Assembly (NCBI RefSeq): GCF_014638915.1
Contig: NZ_BMFQ01000001.1
Span: 372,001-436,000 of the forward strand
Direction: 5' to 3'
DNA from: Xanthomarina arctica
GTDB lineage: Bacteria > Bacteroidota > Bacteroidia > Flavobacteriales > Flavobacteriaceae
Length of the DNA: 64,000 bases
The position numbers and the translations under genes are program-made. How positions within the stretch are numbered: the first letter of the stretch is position 1; each line of letters starts with the position of its first letter. Under the pieces are notes generated by a model. It made no database searches, was not told where the DNA came from, and worked only from the letters and a program-made list of their open reading frames with translations. This document shows, piece after piece, positions 1-9,481 of the stretch.

Positions 1-30
1 TGAAATGTTAATTACTGATTACTAGGTGTT

Positions 31-68
31 TACATTTTTGGCATTATCTTCACTATATACATACTATA
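31..68 (+). promoter_or_regulatory. Shared upstream element, copy 1 (candidate promoter of export unit 1)
   Basis: This 38-base block lies 15 bases before the adaptor gene and matches 12071-12108 at 33 of 38 positions. It contains TTTTTGGCAT followed by an A/T-rich tract. The TGGCA at 39-43 resembles the -24 half of a sigma-54 promoter. The expected -12 TTGC is poor (TCACT at 50-54), so the sigma class is uncertain. No good TAnnTTTG box is present. That the block is a control element is inferred from its conservation and position. Confidence 0.55.
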
Positions 69-83
69 ATCAAACAATTTAAT

Positions 84-1334
84 ATGGACGTTCCAATAGA
101 AAAGAAAAAATTCTCAACTCAAAAATTACTATTCATTGGTGGCGGATTAGCTATCGTGGCCTTGATAATCTTTGTAATTATAAGCACAGGTGGAGGTTCT
201 AAATTAAACGTTGAGAAAGAGCGTATTTCTATTAATTCGGTTATGAATGATGTGTTCCAAGAAAACATTCCAGTAAACGGAATTGTTTTACCAATAACAA
301 CTATCTACTTAGATGCCTTAGAAGGTGGACGTGTTGAAGAGAAATTTGTAGAGGATGGCGCCATTATGAAAAAAGGCGATCCTATTTTAAGATTATCAAA
401 TACCGATTTAGAATTGAGTCTAATCAACCAAGAAACCTCAGTTTATAATCTATTAACTCAGATGCAGATTTCTCAAAATGCGGCTCGTCAAAACACAATT
501 AATAGACGTAATAATTATACTGATGTTGAAAACAGCCTTATTGAAGCAAAACGTATTTACGATTTAAACAAACGTTTATATGAAAAGGACGCGATTGGTC
601 GACAAGATTATGAGTCTTCAAAAAACAATTTCAACTACCAAAAACAACGTATGGAATTGGCTAAAAAAGTATTAAGTCAAGATTCCACCTCAACAAAACA
701 AGAAGTTGGCCAAGCACAAAGTTCGTATTCAAGAACACAAAGTGCTTTAGAACTGATGCGTAAAAAAGTGGGAGACTTGGTTGTTAGAGCACCTGTGGAT
801 GGTCAATTAACAGCTTTAGATGCAGAAATTGGTCAATCGAAAAACAAAGGAGAACGTTTGGGGCAATTAGATGTGCTAAGCGGCTTTAAAGTACGTGTGG
901 ATATTGACGAACATTATATTTCTAGAATCTATAATGGACAAACTGGAACTTTCACATTCAATAATAAACAATACACCTTAACTATTAAGAAGGTATTTAC
1001 CCAAGTAAACAATGGTCGATTCCAGGTTGATATGCATTTTGAAGGTGACGTTCCTGAAGGAATTCGTCGTGGTCAAAACCTTCAAATACGAGTTGCTTTA
1101 AGTGCCGAAAAGGAAGCTTTATTAGTTTCTAAAGGTGGATTTTTCCAAAAAACTGGTGGGAATTGGATTTTTAAAGTGAGTGAAGATGGAAGCACCGCTT
1201 ATAAAGTAAACATCAAACTAGGAAGTCAAAATACAGAATACTACGAAGTTCTTGAAGGACTAAACCCTGGAGATAAAGTCATCACTTCTAGCTACGACAG
1301 CTATGGAGACACTGAAGAATTAATAATAAAATAA
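84..1334 (+). CDS. HlyD/MacA-family periplasmic adaptor (membrane fusion protein)
   Basis: This 416-residue protein is the periplasmic adaptor of a tripartite ABC exporter, linking inner-membrane permeases to a TolC-like channel. Residues 1-12 are cytoplasmic and charged. One membrane anchor spans about 13-35. A long Gln/Asn-rich alpha-hairpin covers about 110-235, and a lipoyl/barrel-sandwich motif (VVRAPVDGQL) follows near residue 235. Beta-barrel and membrane-proximal domains end near EGLNPGDKVI, the typical closing motif of MacA-type adaptors. It is the first gene of the export cluster, 24 bases before the ATPase, and follows the conserved 31-68 element. The family call is secure. The exported substrate cannot be deduced; antibiotics, lipoproteins and peptides are all possible for this family. 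Confidence 0.9.
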   Translation: MDVPIEKKKFSTQKLLFIGGGLAIVALIIFVIISTGGGSKLNVEKERISINSVMNDVFQENIPVNGIVLPITTIYLDALEGGRVEEKFVEDGAIMKKGDPILRLSNTDLELSLINQETSVYNLLTQMQISQNAARQNTINRRNNYTDVENSLIEAKRIYDLNKRLYEKDAIGRQDYESSKNNFNYQKQRMELAKKVLSQDSTSTKQEVGQAQSSYSRTQSALELMRKKVGDLVVRAPVDGQLTALDAEIGQSKNKGERLGQLDVLSGFKVRVDIDEHYISRIYNGQTGTFTFNNKQYTLTIKKVFTQVNNGRFQVDMHFEGDVPEGIRRGQNLQIRVALSAEKEALLVSKGGFFQKTGGNWIFKVSEDGSTAYKVNIKLGSQNTEYYEVLEGLNPGDKVITSSYDSYGDTEELIIK

Positions 1335-1358
1335 AAGAGTCAATTAAAAACATATACA

Positions 1359-2036
1359 ATGATACAAATAACCAATTTAGAGAAATTTTACAGAACCGAA
1401 GAAGTACAAACCATTGCATTAAACAAACTATCCTTTGAGGTTAAAAAAGGTGAATTTGTTGCCATCATGGGACCTTCAGGATGTGGGAAATCGACACTCT
1501 TAAATATTCTTGGATTATTAGACGATCCTGATGGAGGAAGTTTCAAATTTAATGGCGAAGAAGTTGCAGGTTACAACGAACGTAAGCGTTCTGAACTACG
1601 TAAACACAACGTTGGATTTGTTTTTCAAAGTTTCAACCTCATCGACGAACTTACTGTTTTTGAAAACGTAGAACTACCATTAATCTATACGGGAGTAAAA
1701 CCTGCAGAACGTGTAAAACGTGTTGAAGAAGTTTTAGAAAAAATGCAAATCATGCACAGACGTAATCACTTTCCGCAACAATTATCTGGTGGACAACAAC
1801 AACGTGTAGCAGTAGCTCGTGCTGTAGTTAATAATCCAAAATTAATACTAGCCGATGAGCCTACAGGAAACTTGGATAGCACCAATGGAAATGAAGTTAT
1901 GGATTTACTAATAGATCTAAACGAAGCTGGAACTACTATTATTATGGTTACACATAGTGAACATGACGCCAAATACAGTCACCGTATTATTCGCATGTTA
2001 GATGGTCAAAAAGTGACCGAGAATATTTTAATATAA
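1359..2036 (+). CDS. ABC transporter ATPase, MacB/LolD type (first of two)
   Basis: This stand-alone nucleotide-binding subunit of 225 residues powers the FtsX-type permeases that follow. All motifs are intact: Walker A GPSGCGKST at 38-46, Q-loop Gln90, signature LSGGQ at 142-146 followed by QQRV, Walker B LILADE at 162-167, D-loop NLDS, and switch His199. The QLSGGQQQRVAVARA stretch and the short length are characteristic of LolD/MacB-type ATPases. It lies between the adaptor (24-base gap) and the first permease (50-base gap), so it is probably cotranscribed with both. It is likely the main energiser of permeases 1-4, because the second ATPase of the cluster has altered motifs and lies in the downstream unit. 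Confidence 0.93.
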   Translation: MIQITNLEKFYRTEEVQTIALNKLSFEVKKGEFVAIMGPSGCGKSTLLNILGLLDDPDGGSFKFNGEEVAGYNERKRSELRKHNVGFVFQSFNLIDELTVFENVELPLIYTGVKPAERVKRVEEVLEKMQIMHRRNHFPQQLSGGQQQRVAVARAVVNNPKLILADEPTGNLDSTNGNEVMDLLIDLNEAGTTIIMVTHSEHDAKYSHRIIRMLDGQKVTENILI

Positions 2037-2053
2037 ATATCAATTTCATCATC

Positions 2054-2086
2054 AATCAAAAATCCAACAGTTAAAATCAACCAATC
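2054..2086 (+). repeat. Duplicated A-rich leader, copy 1
   Basis: The 33 bases directly before permease 1 match 4527-4559 before permease 2 at 28 positions. The match continues through the first 23 or so bases of both genes. Either the gene duplication included the leader, or translation initiation constrains it. Confidence 0.6.
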
Positions 2087-4486
2087 ATGTTTAAAAATTA
2101 TCTAAAAATTGCTTTTAGGAATCTTCTTAAGAATAAGGTGTATTCTTTTATTAATATCTCTGGTCTTGCCATAGGTATGGCAGTCACTATCATGATTGGT
2201 CTTTGGATCGTGGATGAGTTAAATTTTAATAACTATTTTAAAGACAAAGCTCATATAGCTCAGATTTATCAAAGCCAAGAGTTTAATGGTGTAAAGGGAA
2301 CTGGCCCGGCCATTCCAAGACCATTAGAATTTGCACTACGTGAAGGTTATAAAGATAATTTTAAACATATTATAATGTCTTCATGGACCAATTCTAGATA
2401 TTTAAAGTATGGCGACAAAAACATAAACAGAAATGGCAATTTCATGCAAGAAGGCGCGCCAGACCTTTTAAATTTAAATATTATATCTGGGATAAAAGAT
2501 GGATTAAAGGAGAAAAACTCTATCATGATTTCTGAATATACAGCGAAAGCATTGTTTGATTCAGAAAACCCTATTGGAAAAATTATTAAGGTTAATAACC
2601 AAGATGATTTGGTTGTAACTGCTGTTTACGAAACCCTTCCAGATAATACCTCCTTTAATGATACCGATTTCATAATCCCTTGGAAACATTATATCACAAC
2701 TCAAGGTTGGCTTATGGGTACTGCCGATCAATGGGGAAATAATTCATTTCAGTTATTTGTTCAGATTAATGACAATACAACGATGGATGCGGTAACAGCA
2801 AAAATTAAAGATGTCAAAAAAAATAACGACAAAGATGTAGCTCAATTCAATCCTCAATTATTTCTGTTACCTATGAAAGATTGGCATTTACGTTCTAATT
2901 TTGAAAACGGTGTGCAAACAGGAGGTCGCATTGAAAACGTCTGGTTATTTGGCGTTATTGGTTTGTTTGTACTTCTTCTTGCCTGTATCAATTTTATTAA
3001 CTTAAGCACAGCGCGTTCTGAAAAACGAGCGACAGAAGTGGGCATCAGAAAATCTATAGGATCCAATAGAGGACAACTCATTTTTCAGTTTTTAAGTGAA
3101 TCTTTTTTAGTTGTTTTTTTATCATTTGTTTCAGCCATTGCAATCGTACTTCTATTTTTAAATGGATTTAATAATTTAGCAAGTAAGTCTATTGTCTTTC
3201 CATGGACAAGTATACAATTCTGGGAAATCTCACTACTCTTTGTGCTTTTTACTGCTTTTATAGCAGGAAGTTATCCAGCCTTATATTTATCCTCATTCAA
3301 CCCTGTTTCCGTTTTAAAAGGAACTTTTAAAGCCGGTAGATTCGCGGCACTTCCAAGAAAAATACTAGTTGTTACACAGTTTACAGTTTCCATAGCACTT
3401 ATAATTGGCACCTTGGTTGTTATGAGCCAAATTCAATTTAGTAAGGATAGACCTGTAGGCTATAATAAGGAAGGACTTATTCAAATTCCCGCTATGAGTA
3501 CCGAGTTTCTTGGCAAAGCCGATTTAATGAGAGAGCAGTTTATTGCATCAGGAGCTGCCATTGAAATGTCAACGTCTAGTAGTCCTACAACAGAAGTTTG
3601 GTCCAATAGAGCTGGTTATACTTGGGATGGAAAACCGGAAGGTTTTCAGGAGGACTTAGCTTATACTTCTGTTTCGTATGAATTTATTGAAACTCTTGGA
3701 ATTAAATTAATTGCTGGACGTGGTTTTTCTCGTGAATTTGCATCAGATTCTAATGCTGTTATTCTAAATAGTACAGCAGTAAAATATATGGGAATCCAAG
3801 ATCCTATTGGAAAATATATGAGAGATGCCGATACGGAAAACCCAGAACCTCCTTTAATTATTGTCGGGATTGTAGAAGACATGGTTGTCCAATCTCCTTA
3901 TAGTCCTGTAAAACAAGCCATGTATGTTTTTGATTCTGATCAAAATGCGAGTTATTATAATTTGCGCCTCAATCCAAAAAACAGTGTGAGTCAGAATTTA
4001 GAATTAATAGAGAAAGTATTCAAAAACAATTTTCCAAACTTGCCATTCGACTATCAATTTGTGGATCAAGAATATGCCGACAAATTCAGATCTGAAGAAC
4101 GCGTTGCTAGTCTCGCTAAAGTTTTTACAGGATTGGCCATTTTTATTAGTTGTTTAGGTCTTTTTGGCTTAGCAGCCTTCGTTGCTGAACAACGCACTAA
4201 AGAAATTGGGGTTCGTAAAATTCTTGGAGCTTCAGTAAAAAACTTATGGATGTTACTCTCTAAAGACTTTATAATCTTGGTGATTATTTCACTTTTAATA
4301 GCTTCTCCGATTGCATATTATATTATGAGTCATTGGCTACAAAAGTTTAGTTATAGAACCAATATTTCTTGGGACATTTTTGCCATAGCATGTTCGGGAG
4401 CATTAATTATCACCATAATTACGGTTAGTTTTCAAGCTATTAAAGCAGCGACGTCTAATCCAGTAGATTCATTACGTACAGAATAA
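2087..4486 (+). CDS. FtsX/MacB-type ABC permease 1
   Basis: This inner-membrane permease of 799 residues has a duplicated architecture. It runs from N-terminal helix 1 (about 20-42) to a MacB-like periplasmic domain (about 45-280), then three helices (about 285-425). A shorter transmembrane helix, a second periplasmic domain (about 450-670) and three C-terminal helices follow. Diagnostic stretches are the N-terminal FKNYLKIAFRNLLKNK, ACINFINLSTARSEKRATEVGIRK after the first periplasmic domain, RTKEIGVRKILGAS in the second half, and the C-terminal AATSNPVDSLRTE. It uses the neighbouring stand-alone ATPase because it has no nucleotide-binding domain. Among the five paralogs it looks most like permease 5 (shared WHL(R/K)S and NLSTARSEKRA blocks). 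The substrate is unknown. Confidence 0.92.
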   Translation: MFKNYLKIAFRNLLKNKVYSFINISGLAIGMAVTIMIGLWIVDELNFNNYFKDKAHIAQIYQSQEFNGVKGTGPAIPRPLEFALREGYKDNFKHIIMSSWTNSRYLKYGDKNINRNGNFMQEGAPDLLNLNIISGIKDGLKEKNSIMISEYTAKALFDSENPIGKIIKVNNQDDLVVTAVYETLPDNTSFNDTDFIIPWKHYITTQGWLMGTADQWGNNSFQLFVQINDNTTMDAVTAKIKDVKKNNDKDVAQFNPQLFLLPMKDWHLRSNFENGVQTGGRIENVWLFGVIGLFVLLLACINFINLSTARSEKRATEVGIRKSIGSNRGQLIFQFLSESFLVVFLSFVSAIAIVLLFLNGFNNLASKSIVFPWTSIQFWEISLLFVLFTAFIAGSYPALYLSSFNPVSVLKGTFKAGRFAALPRKILVVTQFTVSIALIIGTLVVMSQIQFSKDRPVGYNKEGLIQIPAMSTEFLGKADLMREQFIASGAAIEMSTSSSPTTEVWSNRAGYTWDGKPEGFQEDLAYTSVSYEFIETLGIKLIAGRGFSREFASDSNAVILNSTAVKYMGIQDPIGKYMRDADTENPEPPLIIVGIVEDMVVQSPYSPVKQAMYVFDSDQNASYYNLRLNPKNSVSQNLELIEKVFKNNFPNLPFDYQFVDQEYADKFRSEERVASLAKVFTGLAIFISCLGLFGLAAFVAEQRTKEIGVRKILGASVKNLWMLLSKDFIILVIISLLIASPIAYYIMSHWLQKFSYRTNISWDIFAIACSGALIITIITVSFQAIKAATSNPVDSLRTE

Positions 4487-4526
4487 AATAATAGGTGATT
4501 CTCGAATTTTCAGAGATTCAATATCA

Positions 4527-4559
4527 AATCAAAAATCGAACAATTAAAAACAATCGATC
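4527..4559 (+). repeat. Duplicated A-rich leader, copy 2
   Basis: This is the second copy of the leader at 2054-2086 (28 of 33 identical), ending immediately before the permease 2 start codon. It is low in G and rich in A, as is usual for Bacteroidota initiation regions, and has no Shine-Dalgarno motif. Confidence 0.6.
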
Positions 4560-6941
4560 ATGTTTAAAAATTATCTAAAAATAGCCTTTAGAAACCTATG
4601 GAAACACAAAGGTTATTCTGCCATTAATATTGGAGGCCTTGCTGTAGGTATGACAGCGGGCTTTTTATTACTAATGTACATAGGGTATGAAATGAGCTAT
4701 GAATCCTTTCACGCTAATAAGGAACGCCTTTATCGCGTAGTAACTGATATTCACACCCCTTCTGATAATTATAAAACTCCTGTAGTTGATTGGAATATTT
4801 TAAGTGAACTAACCTCTGAATTTCCAGAAATTGAGAATTACACCAGACTGCATGACACGGAATTCGATGTAAGTATAGATGGTAACAATTATCATGAAAA
4901 TAAAGTATTAGGCGTAGATGAAAGTTTCTTTCAAATCTTCGATTATGAATTATTGCAAGGAAATCCAACAGAAGCTCTTAAAAAACCGTTTAGTCTAGTC
5001 CTGTCAGAAACCGTTGCTAAAAAGTACTTTGGAAATGAAAATGCACTAGGTAAGACTTTAAAAATCATGGATGGAAGTACCGTAGCGAATGTTACCGGTG
5101 TTATGCGAGACAATCCAAAAAACACACAAATAAATAGTGATATCCTTATTTCTATTTCTACCTACACGGAAGTTCTAGATCCAGACCTGAAGGAATCTTG
5201 GGGTAATTTCGATAACCGCGGTTTTGTTTTGCTAAATGAAAATGTGAATCCAAAAATGTTGGAGACAAAAATTGCATCTTATAACGAGCGGGTTCATGGA
5301 AAAGTAATGAAAGAAACAGAGTTGAATTTAACCTACTTCTTAGAACCTATTGAAGATCTTTACTTGTACTCCGAACGTGGATCAAGTGCGCAAATAGGCA
5401 ATGTTTACATTTTCTTAATTGTTGCCTTTTTCATTCTTTTAATTGCAGCTATTAATTTTATCAATTTAACCACTGCAAGATCTGTGGAACGTGCTAAAGA
5501 GGTAGGAATACGCAAGGTATTAGGTGCGCAAAAAAAACAGCTGTCAATTCAGTTTTTAAGTGAATCCACAATCATCTGTCTATTTTCATTTTTAATCGCC
5601 ATAGCCTTAACATGGCTCGCACTACCCTATTTTAATACGCTCGCAGGCAAGGTAATTGCCATCAGCATATGGGATAATCCTATATATCCAATTAGTTTAT
5701 TTGGAATAGCTCTGGTTATTGCTTTCTTAGCAGGATCCTATCCTGCAATGGTATTATCCTCCTTTAAACCTATACAGGTTTTAAAAGGGAATTTCTCCAA
5801 TAGTTCTTCGGGAACCAAACTGCGTAAAGGATTAGTTATTATTCAATTCACCATATCTATCGTTATGATTGTGAGTACGATTATAGTCTATAATCAAATC
5901 AACTACATGCGTAGTCAGGATTTAGGTTTTGATATGAACCAGGTACTGATAATTGAAACAGACGGGAGTAAACAGCAAAAAATAATTATCGATGATCTTA
6001 CCAACATTCCTAATATCATTTCCATAAGCACCGCTTCCACTGTACCTGGAGGTGGCGGAAATAATAGTAGTGCTTTAAGTAAAATTGTAAATAAACAAGG
6101 TAATGAACAAACTCTCAATATTGAACGCTATAGAATAGACGATGATTATATCAATCAATTTGATCTCAAGCTTCTGGCTGGCAGGAATTTTTCAAGAGAC
6201 TTGGCAAGCGATAGTTTAGAATCTATGATTATCAATGAAAAAGTCTTAGGTCTTTTGGGTTATTCCAATCCAGAAGAAGTAATAGGTAAAGGTTTTGAAC
6301 AATGGGGTAGGAATGGTCATATTATAGGTGTAGTGAAAGATTTTCATATGTCCTCGTTAAAGGAGGAAATTCTGCCATTAAGCATGGTTTATAATAGTTT
6401 TGGGAATTCTTTAATCAATTTAAAAATTGCTGGTAATGATGTGAATTCTACTCTAGCCATTATAGAAAAAAGCTTTAAAAAATCATATCCTAATAAAACC
6501 TTCGAATACCATTTTGTAAATGATTTATTCAATGAGCAATATAAATCAGAAAAGCGCTTTGGAACCCTTTTCCTGAATTTTGCTTTACTAGCCATTTTTA
6601 TTTCCTGTTTGGGGCTACTGGGACTAGCTTCCTACAGTACTTTGCAACGTCGTCGAGAGATTGGAATTCGCAAGGTTCTTGGGGCATCTTCCATGGGAAT
6701 TGTGAATCTATTGAGCAAGGATTTTTTAAAGCTGGTTTTAATATCCATTTTTATTGCGACACCTATTTCTTGGTTTATTATGAACAAATGGTTACAGGAT
6801 TTTGCCTATCGTATGAATATGAGTTGGTGGATATTTGCGGTCTCAGGTGGCCTGGCACTAAGCATCGCCTTTCTGACAGTTAGTTTCCAAGCTATTAAGG
6901 CAGCGACTTCTAATCCTGTAAAATCACTTAAAACAGAATAA
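4560..6941 (+). CDS. FtsX/MacB-type ABC permease 2
   Basis: This 793-residue permease follows permease 1 by 73 bases. It begins with MFKNYLKIAFRNLWKHKGYS, nearly the same as permease 1. It has the two-fold pattern of a long periplasmic domain, a helix trio, a second periplasmic domain and a final helix trio. Landmarks are INFINLTTARSVERAKEVGIRK, RRREIGIRKVLGAS and the C-terminal AATSNPVKSLKTE. A GGGGNNSS glycine/asparagine/serine stretch in the second periplasmic domain is peculiar to this copy. There are no frameshifts and the length is normal, so the gene appears functional. It was probably made by tandem duplication followed by long divergence, since identity to its neighbours is largely confined to the membrane segments. 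Confidence 0.92.
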   Translation: MFKNYLKIAFRNLWKHKGYSAINIGGLAVGMTAGFLLLMYIGYEMSYESFHANKERLYRVVTDIHTPSDNYKTPVVDWNILSELTSEFPEIENYTRLHDTEFDVSIDGNNYHENKVLGVDESFFQIFDYELLQGNPTEALKKPFSLVLSETVAKKYFGNENALGKTLKIMDGSTVANVTGVMRDNPKNTQINSDILISISTYTEVLDPDLKESWGNFDNRGFVLLNENVNPKMLETKIASYNERVHGKVMKETELNLTYFLEPIEDLYLYSERGSSAQIGNVYIFLIVAFFILLIAAINFINLTTARSVERAKEVGIRKVLGAQKKQLSIQFLSESTIICLFSFLIAIALTWLALPYFNTLAGKVIAISIWDNPIYPISLFGIALVIAFLAGSYPAMVLSSFKPIQVLKGNFSNSSSGTKLRKGLVIIQFTISIVMIVSTIIVYNQINYMRSQDLGFDMNQVLIIETDGSKQQKIIIDDLTNIPNIISISTASTVPGGGGNNSSALSKIVNKQGNEQTLNIERYRIDDDYINQFDLKLLAGRNFSRDLASDSLESMIINEKVLGLLGYSNPEEVIGKGFEQWGRNGHIIGVVKDFHMSSLKEEILPLSMVYNSFGNSLINLKIAGNDVNSTLAIIEKSFKKSYPNKTFEYHFVNDLFNEQYKSEKRFGTLFLNFALLAIFISCLGLLGLASYSTLQRRREIGIRKVLGASSMGIVNLLSKDFLKLVLISIFIATPISWFIMNKWLQDFAYRMNMSWWIFAVSGGLALSIAFLTVSFQAIKAATSNPVKSLKTE

Positions 6942-6949
6942 ATCAACCT

Positions 6950-6971
6950 GTGCTGAACGCGTTTCAGTATC
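6950..6971. repeat. Short dispersed repeat with CTGAA/TTCAG inverted ends
   Basis: GTGCTGAACGCGTTTCAGTA lies in the 45-base gap between permeases 2 and 3. It contains a CTGAA (6953-6957) and TTCAG (6963-6967) inverted pair. It resembles the GTGCTGAAC..GTTTCAG elements that recur between genes in Flavobacteriaceae. That family link is from memory and not computed. There is no U-run, so it is not a classical terminator. Confidence 0.45.
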
Positions 6972-6986
6972 AAAAACTTTGTAATC

Positions 6987-9413
6987 ATGATCCGAAATTA
7001 TTTTAAAATAGCATTAAGGAATCTACTAAAGCATAAGTTGCTTACAGGCATTAATCTTTTTGGACTTATTATAGGAACGGTAAGTTGCCTTATCATCTTA
7101 ATTTATGTCCTTAATCAAACGGGTTACGACCAACATTTTGATCATGCTGAAAATATCTATCGCATAGAAACTGTAAACGGAAGAGGAGACAAACCGTCTT
7201 TTAATACAGCCACAACATCTCCTCCTATTGCTCCAGCTTTAAAATCTGATTTTCCTGAGGTTTCTGAAATGACCAGAATCGTTTTAACCGATTTATTTAA
7301 TGTGAATCTGATACGTGCTTCTTTAGAAGTTGATGGTTATTATGAACCTCGCGCTTATTTAGCAGATTCCACAGTTTTCAAAATATTTCAGTTTCATTTT
7401 ATCGAAGGTAGTCCTATTGGCGCATTAAATTCGCCTAATCAAACCGTCCTTTCTGCAACATTAGCTAAAAAATTATTTGGTAATAAAAGTGTTGTGGGTA
7501 AAACTGTTATCTGGGGAAGTGGCGCTGAGGCACAAACTTTAACAATAACTGGTGTTTTTGATGATGAATCTACTAAATCACATTTAAATCCCAACTATTT
7601 TGTAAGCATGACAACTCCTGGAATGGGCGAATTTGTCAGTACTTTTCAAAACTTTGCGACTAATAATTTTGTCTATAGTTATATTAAACTTATTCCTGAT
7701 GCTGATGCACAAAATTTACAAGAGAAGCTTCCTTCGTTTATACAAAAGCATGGAAAAAAACAGCTTGAAAATGCAGGAATGGTTGATAAAAAACTCTTCT
7801 TGAAAAAAATAACAGATATTCATTTATATTCTGAAGGGAGAGACAATCAAATTGGTACTGTTTCAAACATTAAATATTTATACTTTCTATTAGCTTTGGC
7901 CTTTTTTATTCAATTAGTAGCATGTATCAATTTTATAAACCTCAGTACCGCACGAGCCAACCAACGTGCCAAAGAGATAGGTGTCCGTAAGGTTGTAGGA
8001 GCAGGAAAAGGCTCTTTGATTAGACAGTTTTTAAGCGAATCCTTATTGCTTTCATTAATAGCGATGTTAATAAGTATCCCTATTGCTATTTTGTTGTTAC
8101 CATTAGTTAACGAGTTGACTTTGGGATCTCTTTCTTATCTGAATATTTTTAATTGGAAAGTCCTTGTATTATTACTATCCATTAGCACTTTAACTGGATT
8201 GCTTGCAGGCATATATCCTGCTATCATATTGTCTTCTATAAAACCGATACAAGTGTTAAAAAGTGCCGTGCAAATTCAATCTGGCAATGGTATGTTTAGA
8301 AAAGCACTTGTTGTTTTTCAGTTTGTTATTTCAATTTCTCTTATTGTTTCTGTTATAATCATAACGCAACAATTTAAATATACTCAAAGTAAAGATTTAG
8401 GATTTAATAAAGAAAATATGGTAGCCTTACGTGCTGGAACCAGTGATGTTACTAGCAAATACGACGCAATTAAATCTAATTTTTTAAATATTCCAGGGGT
8501 TGTTAGTGTAGCTAGTGGAAGATATGCGCCTTTTGAAACTGTTTTAAATGATAATGGCATGTATCTACCAGGGAAGAATCCACAAGATTTAACCATAGTT
8601 AGAAGAAATGGCGTGAGTAAAGATTATTTTAACACCATGAACATTGATCTTTTACAGGGTAGAGATTTTAATGCTACAGATGATAATCAGATAATTGTAA
8701 ACAAGGCAACTTTAAAATCTTTTAATATTCCTGAAGATAAAGCGCTGTCCACAATACTCCTACAAACTCATGATGAAGTCGTTTACGAATATCCAATAGT
8801 TGGCGTTGTAGATGACTATCATTTTACCACGCTTAAAGATGAAATAGTTCCTTTGTTCTTACATCTGGACAATGAACCAAACTGGGTATTTGTAAAATTT
8901 AAAACAGACGATTATAAACAATTAGTATCAAATTTAGAATCAACTTGGAAAAAAAATATTGACACCGCTCCTTTTACATATGTTTTTGTGGATAAGGAAG
9001 TTGAAAATCTTTATGCTCAAGAGCAACGCTTGAGTAAAATATGTACTGTTTTCACCTTTTTAGCAATCTTAATAAGTTGTTTGGGTCTTTTTGGTCTAGT
9101 TTCTTATTATGCCGAACAAAAGAAAAAAGAAATAGGCATTCGAAAAGTATTAGGAGCAAGTGTGCAGACTGTTGTAAAACTATTAACTAAAGATTTTGTG
9201 GTATTAGTTATTATCGCTTTTGTAATAGCAACTCCGTTAGCGTATTTAGCGATGCACAATTGGTTAGAAAATTTTACGTACCGAATTGATATCAGTGTTT
9301 GGGTTTTTATTTTAGCGGGAATTGGGGCGTTACTAATTGCTCTAATTACTGTTAGTTTTCAAGCCATAAAAGCCGCAATCGCGAATCCAATTAATTCTTT
9401 AAGAACAGAATAA
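6987..9413 (+). CDS. FtsX/MacB-type ABC permease 3
   Basis: This 808-residue permease is the third tandem paralog, starting 45 bases after permease 2 with MIRNYFKIALRNLLKHK. The first periplasmic domain spans roughly 45-285, and the ACINFINLSTARANQRAKEIGVRK block marks the first helix bundle. The second periplasmic domain contains GVVDDYHFTTLKDEIVP, a motif also seen as GVVKDFHMSSLKEEILP in permease 2. The C-terminal part carries KKKEIGIRKVLGAS and ends AAIANPINSLRTE. There is no ATPase domain, so it depends on a shared ATPase. The function is exporter permease or mechanotransmission subunit; the substrate is not inferable. Confidence 0.92.
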   Translation: MIRNYFKIALRNLLKHKLLTGINLFGLIIGTVSCLIILIYVLNQTGYDQHFDHAENIYRIETVNGRGDKPSFNTATTSPPIAPALKSDFPEVSEMTRIVLTDLFNVNLIRASLEVDGYYEPRAYLADSTVFKIFQFHFIEGSPIGALNSPNQTVLSATLAKKLFGNKSVVGKTVIWGSGAEAQTLTITGVFDDESTKSHLNPNYFVSMTTPGMGEFVSTFQNFATNNFVYSYIKLIPDADAQNLQEKLPSFIQKHGKKQLENAGMVDKKLFLKKITDIHLYSEGRDNQIGTVSNIKYLYFLLALAFFIQLVACINFINLSTARANQRAKEIGVRKVVGAGKGSLIRQFLSESLLLSLIAMLISIPIAILLLPLVNELTLGSLSYLNIFNWKVLVLLLSISTLTGLLAGIYPAIILSSIKPIQVLKSAVQIQSGNGMFRKALVVFQFVISISLIVSVIIITQQFKYTQSKDLGFNKENMVALRAGTSDVTSKYDAIKSNFLNIPGVVSVASGRYAPFETVLNDNGMYLPGKNPQDLTIVRRNGVSKDYFNTMNIDLLQGRDFNATDDNQIIVNKATLKSFNIPEDKALSTILLQTHDEVVYEYPIVGVVDDYHFTTLKDEIVPLFLHLDNEPNWVFVKFKTDDYKQLVSNLESTWKKNIDTAPFTYVFVDKEVENLYAQEQRLSKICTVFTFLAILISCLGLFGLVSYYAEQKKKEIGIRKVLGASVQTVVKLLTKDFVVLVIIAFVIATPLAYLAMHNWLENFTYRIDISVWVFILAGIGALLIALITVSFQAIKAAIANPINSLRTE

Positions 9414-9430
9414 ATTAACTTGTATTGAAT

Positions 9431-9457
9431 TGTCACACTGAGCTTGACGAAGTGTTG
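9431..9457. repeat. Short dispersed repeat (TGTCACACTGAGC type)
   Basis: TGTCACACTGAGCTTGACGA followed by AGTG sits in the gap between permeases 3 and 4. Its reverse complement (CACT.CGTCAAGCTCAGTGTGACA) is closely related to the sequence inside metG at 54654-54672. GTTTCAGTA follows, as in the 6950 element. This supports membership of a dispersed, non-coding repeat family. Confidence 0.6.
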
Positions 9458-9481
9458 TTTCAGTAATTAAAACGACGAATC

